A DNA stretch of 64,000 nt from Nocardia nova SH22a (lineage in GTDB: Bacteria; Actinomycetota; Actinomycetes; Mycobacteriales; Mycobacteriaceae), in assembly GCF_000523235.1 (NCBI RefSeq), contig NZ_CP006850.1, positions 372,001 through 436,000 of the forward strand, given 5' to 3'. The first letter of the stretch is position 1; the number at the start of each line of letters is the position of its first letter. Position numbers and translations under genes: made by a program. The notes under the pieces are model-generated. The model was not told the DNA's origin. It was given only the letters and a program-made list of their open reading frames with translations, and made no database searches. Shown piece after piece: positions 63,040 to 64,000 of this stretch.

Positions 63040-63827
63040 CCACGAGTCTGCTGTGCGGCGCCGCGGCCTTGCTCACCCTGCCGACTCCGATCCGCACGCA
63101 TCGGCTGCGCGCGCTGTACGGAGGCTCGGACAAGCGGCGAAATATGCCGCGCGCGTGGATCATTCGCGGCCTCACGGTCACCACAGTGGTCGTCACCATC
63201 GCCTTCGGGCCAGGTCCGGCCGGGGCGGTGGCGCTGGCGGTGGCAACCGGTGTGGTGCGGTCGAGAAGCCGCCACCGCGAACGCCGTCACGACGACGAGT
63301 GCCGGAAACTACTGGAGGGATTGGACGTGGTGATCGGCGAACTGCGAACGGGCGCGCATCCGGGCACCGCAGCGGCCGTGGCCGCCGGGGAGATCGGCGG
63401 CCCGATCGGAAACGCCTTCGCGGTCAGCGCCGCGCGTGCTCGGCTCGGCGGATCCGCCGCGGTCGGCCTGCGTACCCACAAGTGTGCTGTGACAACCGAA
63501 TTGGGCCGGGTGGCCGATGCCTGGGAGGTGGCCGAGCGGCACGGACTTGCCCTTGCCGATCTGCTCCGGGCGGCACGTGCGGATCTGGTCGGACGCAGGC
63601 GATTCGGTGAGCGCACGACCGCGGCTCTGGCGGGCGCCAGGGCCAGTGCCGCGGTGCTGGCCGGACTGCCACTGCTCGGTATCGCCCTCGGGCAGCTCAT
63701 GGGCGCGCATCCGCTACAGGTCCTTCTCGGCTCGGGAATCGGATCATTCGTCCTGCCGCTCGGCACGGGCTTGATCGCCGCGGGACTGCTCTGGGCCGAT
63801 GCCATCACCAGGCGGGTGACGGCATGA
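63036..63827 (+). CDS. tadB: TadB-like type II secretion-system F-domain protein
   Basis: 263 residues from GTG 63036 overlapping the tadA stop (GTGA). Hydrophobic N-terminal segments (IRGLTVTTVVVTIAFG), then the T2SSF pattern ECRKLLEGLDVVIGELRTGAHPGTAAAVAAGEIGG and WEVAERHGLALADLLRAARADLV, ending in two membrane helices. Inner-membrane platform of the Tad machine (Rv3658c-like). Confidence 0.9.
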   Translation: MTTSLLCGAAALLTLPTPIRTHRLRALYGGSDKRRNMPRAWIIRGLTVTTVVVTIAFGPGPAGAVALAVATGVVRSRSRHRERRHDDECRKLLEGLDVVIGELRTGAHPGTAAAVAAGEIGGPIGNAFAVSAARARLGGSAAVGLRTHKCAVTTELGRVADAWEVAERHGLALADLLRAARADLVGRRRFGERTTAALAGARASAAVLAGLPLLGIALGQLMGAHPLQVLLGSGIGSFVLPLGTGLIAAGLLWADAITRRVTA

Positions 63828-64000
63828 CCGCGATCCCCGCCGCTCTGCTCGGCGCGGCCGTCGCGCTGCTGCTCGTTCCCGGCCACGTCACGCCATCCAG
63901 ACGGCTCCGCGCCGCGCGTGGTATCCCACCGCTGGAATCACCGCGAAGGAGCAGGCCGTCGGCGGGCGACCCGCTCGAGATCGCCTCCGCCCTGGACCTG
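63824..64000 (+). CDS. tadC: TadC-like membrane protein, N-terminal part
   Basis: The ATG at 63824 overlaps the tadB stop. Only 59 codons lie in the window: a first helix ALLGAAVALLLVPGHV then a basic loop SRRLRAARG. The context (Rv3657c-like position) indicates the second T2SSF platform protein; the flp pilin and tadE-type genes would be expected downstream, outside the window. Confidence 0.75.
   Translation, partial: MTAIPAALLGAAVALLLVPGHVTPSRRLRAARGIPPLESPRRSRPSAGDPLEIASALDL

Overview
The window is high-GC DNA with the gene content of a mycolate actinomycete, most likely Nocardia or a close Rhodococcus/Mycobacterium relative. Three things point there: many GTG starts and 4-bp stop/start overlaps; WhiB, GlxR/Crp-type and DUF397/XRE regulators; and a right half (about 39.6-64 kb) that follows the M. 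tuberculosis order Rv3683 to Rv3657c almost gene for gene, inverted. The species assignment is inference, because no rRNA is present.

Layout. 0-6 kb: the end of an MFS drug exporter, a lone lutC-type gene, a TehA/SLAC1-type carrier, and a MarR regulator overlapping a ClC channel with CBS domains. 6-9.6 kb: a small accessory patch with a truncated Rpn-type remnant, a DUF397/XRE-DUF5753 pair, three tiny genes and a Uma2 endonuclease-fold protein. 9.6-13.5 kb: GMC oxidoreductase, glutathione peroxidase, TetR regulator and a methyltransferase. 13.9-16.9 kb: GT4 glycosyltransferase, methyltransferase and an alpha/alpha-toroid protein with overlapping ends. 16.9-29 kb: a large catabolic region with a divergent control region at 20.7-21.07 kb. 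One arm encodes a HIBADH-type dehydrogenase, a carboxymuconolactone decarboxylase-like protein, an FAD-dependent oxidoreductase and an LLM oxidoreductase. The other encodes a SnoaL-like protein, an unrecognised 421-aa protein, a FadD19-like CoA ligase, an acetoacetate-decarboxylase-fold protein and an SDR. An EchA19-like enoyl-CoA hydratase and an aldehyde dehydrogenase follow. KstR-type 14-mers occur at four places and suggest sterol or isoprenoid-acid catabolism. A second palindrome (CGGACACGTGTCCG type) sits at the predicted +1 of both divergent promoters and of the TetR gene at 12 kb.

29-39.6 kb: secreted lipase with divergent TetR, DUF574 methyltransferase, 2OG-Fe(II) oxygenase, an orphan substrate-binding lipoprotein, LtrA, a two-headed MerR protein with a DUF6194 gene, tRNA-Pro, and a proline-rich membrane protein.

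39.6-64 kb: metallophosphoesterase, yqeY, ponA2, whiB4, two ArsA-type ATPases, DUF4177, RidA, MBL-fold hydrolase, crp, small membrane protein, nth, TlpA-like, CoA Nudix, marP, EphE-like, holin-like, nhaA, acs, degenerate Fic-like protein, HAD phosphatase, the 6C small RNA, then ssd-tadA-tadB-tadC. This block combines cell-wall, redox, acid-stress and acetate functions with the start of a Tad/Flp pilus secretion locus.

Across these regions an unexplained 76-bp palindromic element occurs three times (3.2, 8.8 and 26.2 kb), always between genes and always exactly 76 bp long.
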